From Actinomycetes bacterium (GTDB taxonomy: Bacteria > Actinomycetota > Acidimicrobiia > Acidimicrobiales > Microtrichaceae), in assembly GCA_023427825.1 (NCBI GenBank), contig JAEZAI010000513.1, positions 1 to 7,780 on the forward strand: 7,780 nucleotides of DNA. Reading direction: 5' to 3'. The translations under genes were made by a program, and so were the position numbers. Each line of letters begins with the position of its first letter. The first letter of the stretch is position 1. The notes under the pieces are model-generated. The model was not told the origin of the DNA and made no database searches. It was given only the letters and a program-made list of their open reading frames with translations. This document shows, piece by piece, positions 6,957 to 7,780 of this stretch.

Positions 6957-6972
6957 ATGTCACATCTGACAT
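6957..6972. promoter_or_regulatory. Candidate TetR operator (perfect inverted repeat)
   Basis: ATGTCA (6957-6962) and TGACAT (6967-6972) form a perfect 6-bp inverted repeat with a 4-bp spacer, reading ATGTCACATCTGACAT. It sits 10-25 bp upstream of the oxidoreductase ATG, where it would overlap the promoter or a very short leader. The size and symmetry suit a TetR dimer, and the TetR gene is in the same probable operon. The link to that regulator is inference. Confidence 0.55.
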
Positions 6973-7126
6973 TTCGGTGGCGGAACTGACACCTGCGGAC
7001 CACCCAGCGTCCGTGTCCATCGAGGCAGCCGGTGACACGCGTTTGCCCGACCGCGCCGACGAGGACCGCGTTACTGTGCACGTATCGAACACTTGCGTCA
7101 CCTTTTTGGGGTGGTGGCGAGCGATC

Positions 7127-7132
7127 GGGGGG
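7127..7132 (+). promoter_or_regulatory. Probable ribosome-binding site of the binding-protein gene
   Basis: GGGGGG followed by AACAG lies directly before the GTG at 7138-7140, giving a five-base spacer. It is a weak but usable match to the anti-Shine-Dalgarno sequence and favours this GTG over the in-frame GTGs at 7111 and 7114. Confidence 0.5.
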
Positions 7133-7137
7133 AACAG

Positions 7138-7780
7138 GTGGTCCTTCGTCGGCGACGGGCACTCGCGGCGACCGTCACGCTGCTGGGCGTGCTCGCGGCC
7201 GCGTGCGGCAACGACTGGGGCATCACGTCGGCCGCCACCACCACGTCGATCGCTCGCGAGGACCTGCAGCAGGGCGGCGAGGCGAACCGGGATCGGTTCG
7301 AGCCACGGCCGGACGTCCCCGGCGTGACCGACGACGAGATCCGCTACTCCGTGATCGGCACGAAGACCGGCAACCCCCTCGGCACCTGCATCCTCGACTG
7401 CTACGTGGCCGGCATCGAGGCGTACTTCGCGTATCGCAACAGCCAGGGCGGGATCTACGGGCGCGACCTGGTCGTCGGCGACGTGATCGACGACGAGCTC
7501 GGCATGAACCAGCAGCGCACGCTCGACGTGATCTCCAGGAACGACTCCTTCGGGGTGTTCGAAGCCACCCTCCTGCCGAGCGGCTGGGGCGACCTCGACG
7601 CGGCGGGCATCCCCACCTACACGTGGGGCATCCACGCGTCGGACTCGGCCAACCGACCGCACAACTTCCCGAGCGCGGTCGTCCGCTGCGCCGACTGCGC
7701 CCGTCCGGGCGTGCCGTACGCCGCAGGCCGGGTGGGCGCGACGAAGGCAGCGAGCATCGGCTACGGCATCAGCGAGAACT
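7138..7780 (+). CDS. LivK-like substrate-binding lipoprotein (3' end outside window)
   Basis: Extracytoplasmic, lipid-anchored solute-binding protein of an ABC transporter, most like the branched-chain amino acid/amide-binding family (Peripla_BP_6). The frame stays open for 214 codons to the right edge, so the C-terminal half is missing; the family is usually about 400 residues or more. The GTG start gives an arginine-rich n-region (R4-R7), a hydrophobic core at 8-22, and a lipobox LAAAC with lipidated C23. A low-complexity Ser/Thr/Ala linker follows. The mature domain shows IRYSVIGTKTGNPLG, then AYFAYRNSQGGIYGRDL with GGIYGR at 104-109 in the position of the family's GGINGR, and D118-D119. 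Cysteines occur as CILDC at 84-88 and CADC at 184-187, which could form disulfides in the exported protein. It is divergent from the oxidoreductase. The ligand is unknown, and such proteins in actinobacteria are not restricted to amino acids. Confidence 0.85.
   Translation, partial: MVLRRRRALAATVTLLGVLAAACGNDWGITSAATTTSIAREDLQQGGEANRDRFEPRPDVPGVTDDEIRYSVIGTKTGNPLGTCILDCYVAGIEAYFAYRNSQGGIYGRDLVVGDVIDDELGMNQQRTLDVISRNDSFGVFEATLLPSGWGDLDAAGIPTYTWGIHASDSANRPHNFPSAVVRCADCARPGVPYAAGRVGATKAASIGYGISEN

Larger units (their letters stand above)
6948..7137. promoter_or_regulatory. Divergent control region between the oxidoreductase and the binding-protein gene
   Basis: This 190-bp gap is visibly less GC-rich than the flanking genes and must carry promoters for both directions. 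It contains the inverted repeat at 6957-6972, further TGACA half-sites at 6987-6991 and 7033-7037, and for the plus strand a TANNNT candidate -10, TACTGT at 7072-7077, with no well-spaced -35. A small stem CACC-TTTTT-(G)GGTG lies at 7099-7113. No tRNA or recognisable riboswitch was seen. Confidence 0.55.

Noticed and set aside
5235..6989. Plus-strand open frame of 584 codons antisense to the oxidoreductase
   Set aside because: Shadow of the FAD oxidoreductase; Arg/His/Val-rich with no domain and no ribosome-binding site.
6977..7327. Plus-strand open frame of 116 codons in the divergent region
   Set aside because: It overlaps the lipoprotein gene in another frame, and its second half is Arg/Pro/Ser low complexity; the lipoprotein frame has a signal peptide, lipobox and family motifs.

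Overview
The window is very GC-rich (I estimate about 70% G+C), with strong G/C preference at third codon positions, GTG starts and compact spacing, which points to an actinobacterium. The mix of a GAF/SpoIIE-type phosphatase, a class-I bacterial cytochrome P450, a PYROXD2-like flavoprotein and a LivK-like lipoprotein would fit an environmental member of Acidimicrobiia or a related lineage. That placement is an inference from gene style; there is no rRNA or other taxonomic marker here.

Layout. (1) 2-2374 (+): the C-terminal part of a membrane-anchored regulator with one visible transmembrane helix, three GAF-type sensor domains and a complete PP2C/SpoIIE phosphatase domain; the frame is open at the left edge, so the gene probably begins upstream. 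(2) 2375-2458: short convergent gap with a GC hairpin and a 22-bp tandem repeat that covers the end of the next gene. (3) 2459-3286 (-): a fumarylacetoacetate hydrolase (FAH) family enzyme. (4) 3287-3444: divergent control region. (5) 3445-4707 (+): a cytochrome P450 with strong resemblance to the CYP108 (P450terp) group. (6) 4708-4741: hairpin shared by convergent genes. (7) 4742-5347 (-): TetR-family repressor, lying 31 bp downstream of (8) 5379-6947 (-): a PYROXD2/phytoene-desaturase-like FAD oxidoreductase; the two probably form one transcript. (9) 6948-7137: divergent control region with a perfect inverted repeat and repeated TGACA half-sites. (10) 7138 to the window end (+): the N-terminal 214 residues of a lipoprotein substrate-binding protein of the branched-chain amino acid (Peripla_BP_6) type, cut by the right edge.

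How the genes may work together. The P450 and the FAH enzyme share one divergent control region, and the flavoprotein, the TetR and the binding protein are arranged around another. A plausible but unproven reading is an accessory catabolic locus for a hydrophobic (terpenoid-like or other alicyclic) compound: P450 hydroxylation, flavoprotein oxidation, C-C cleavage or hydrolysis by the FAH enzyme, uptake through the lipoprotein, and control by the TetR. No ferredoxin, ferredoxin reductase, acyl-CoA enzyme or transporter permease is present in the window to confirm this. No RNA gene, insertion sequence, CRISPR array or phage gene was seen.
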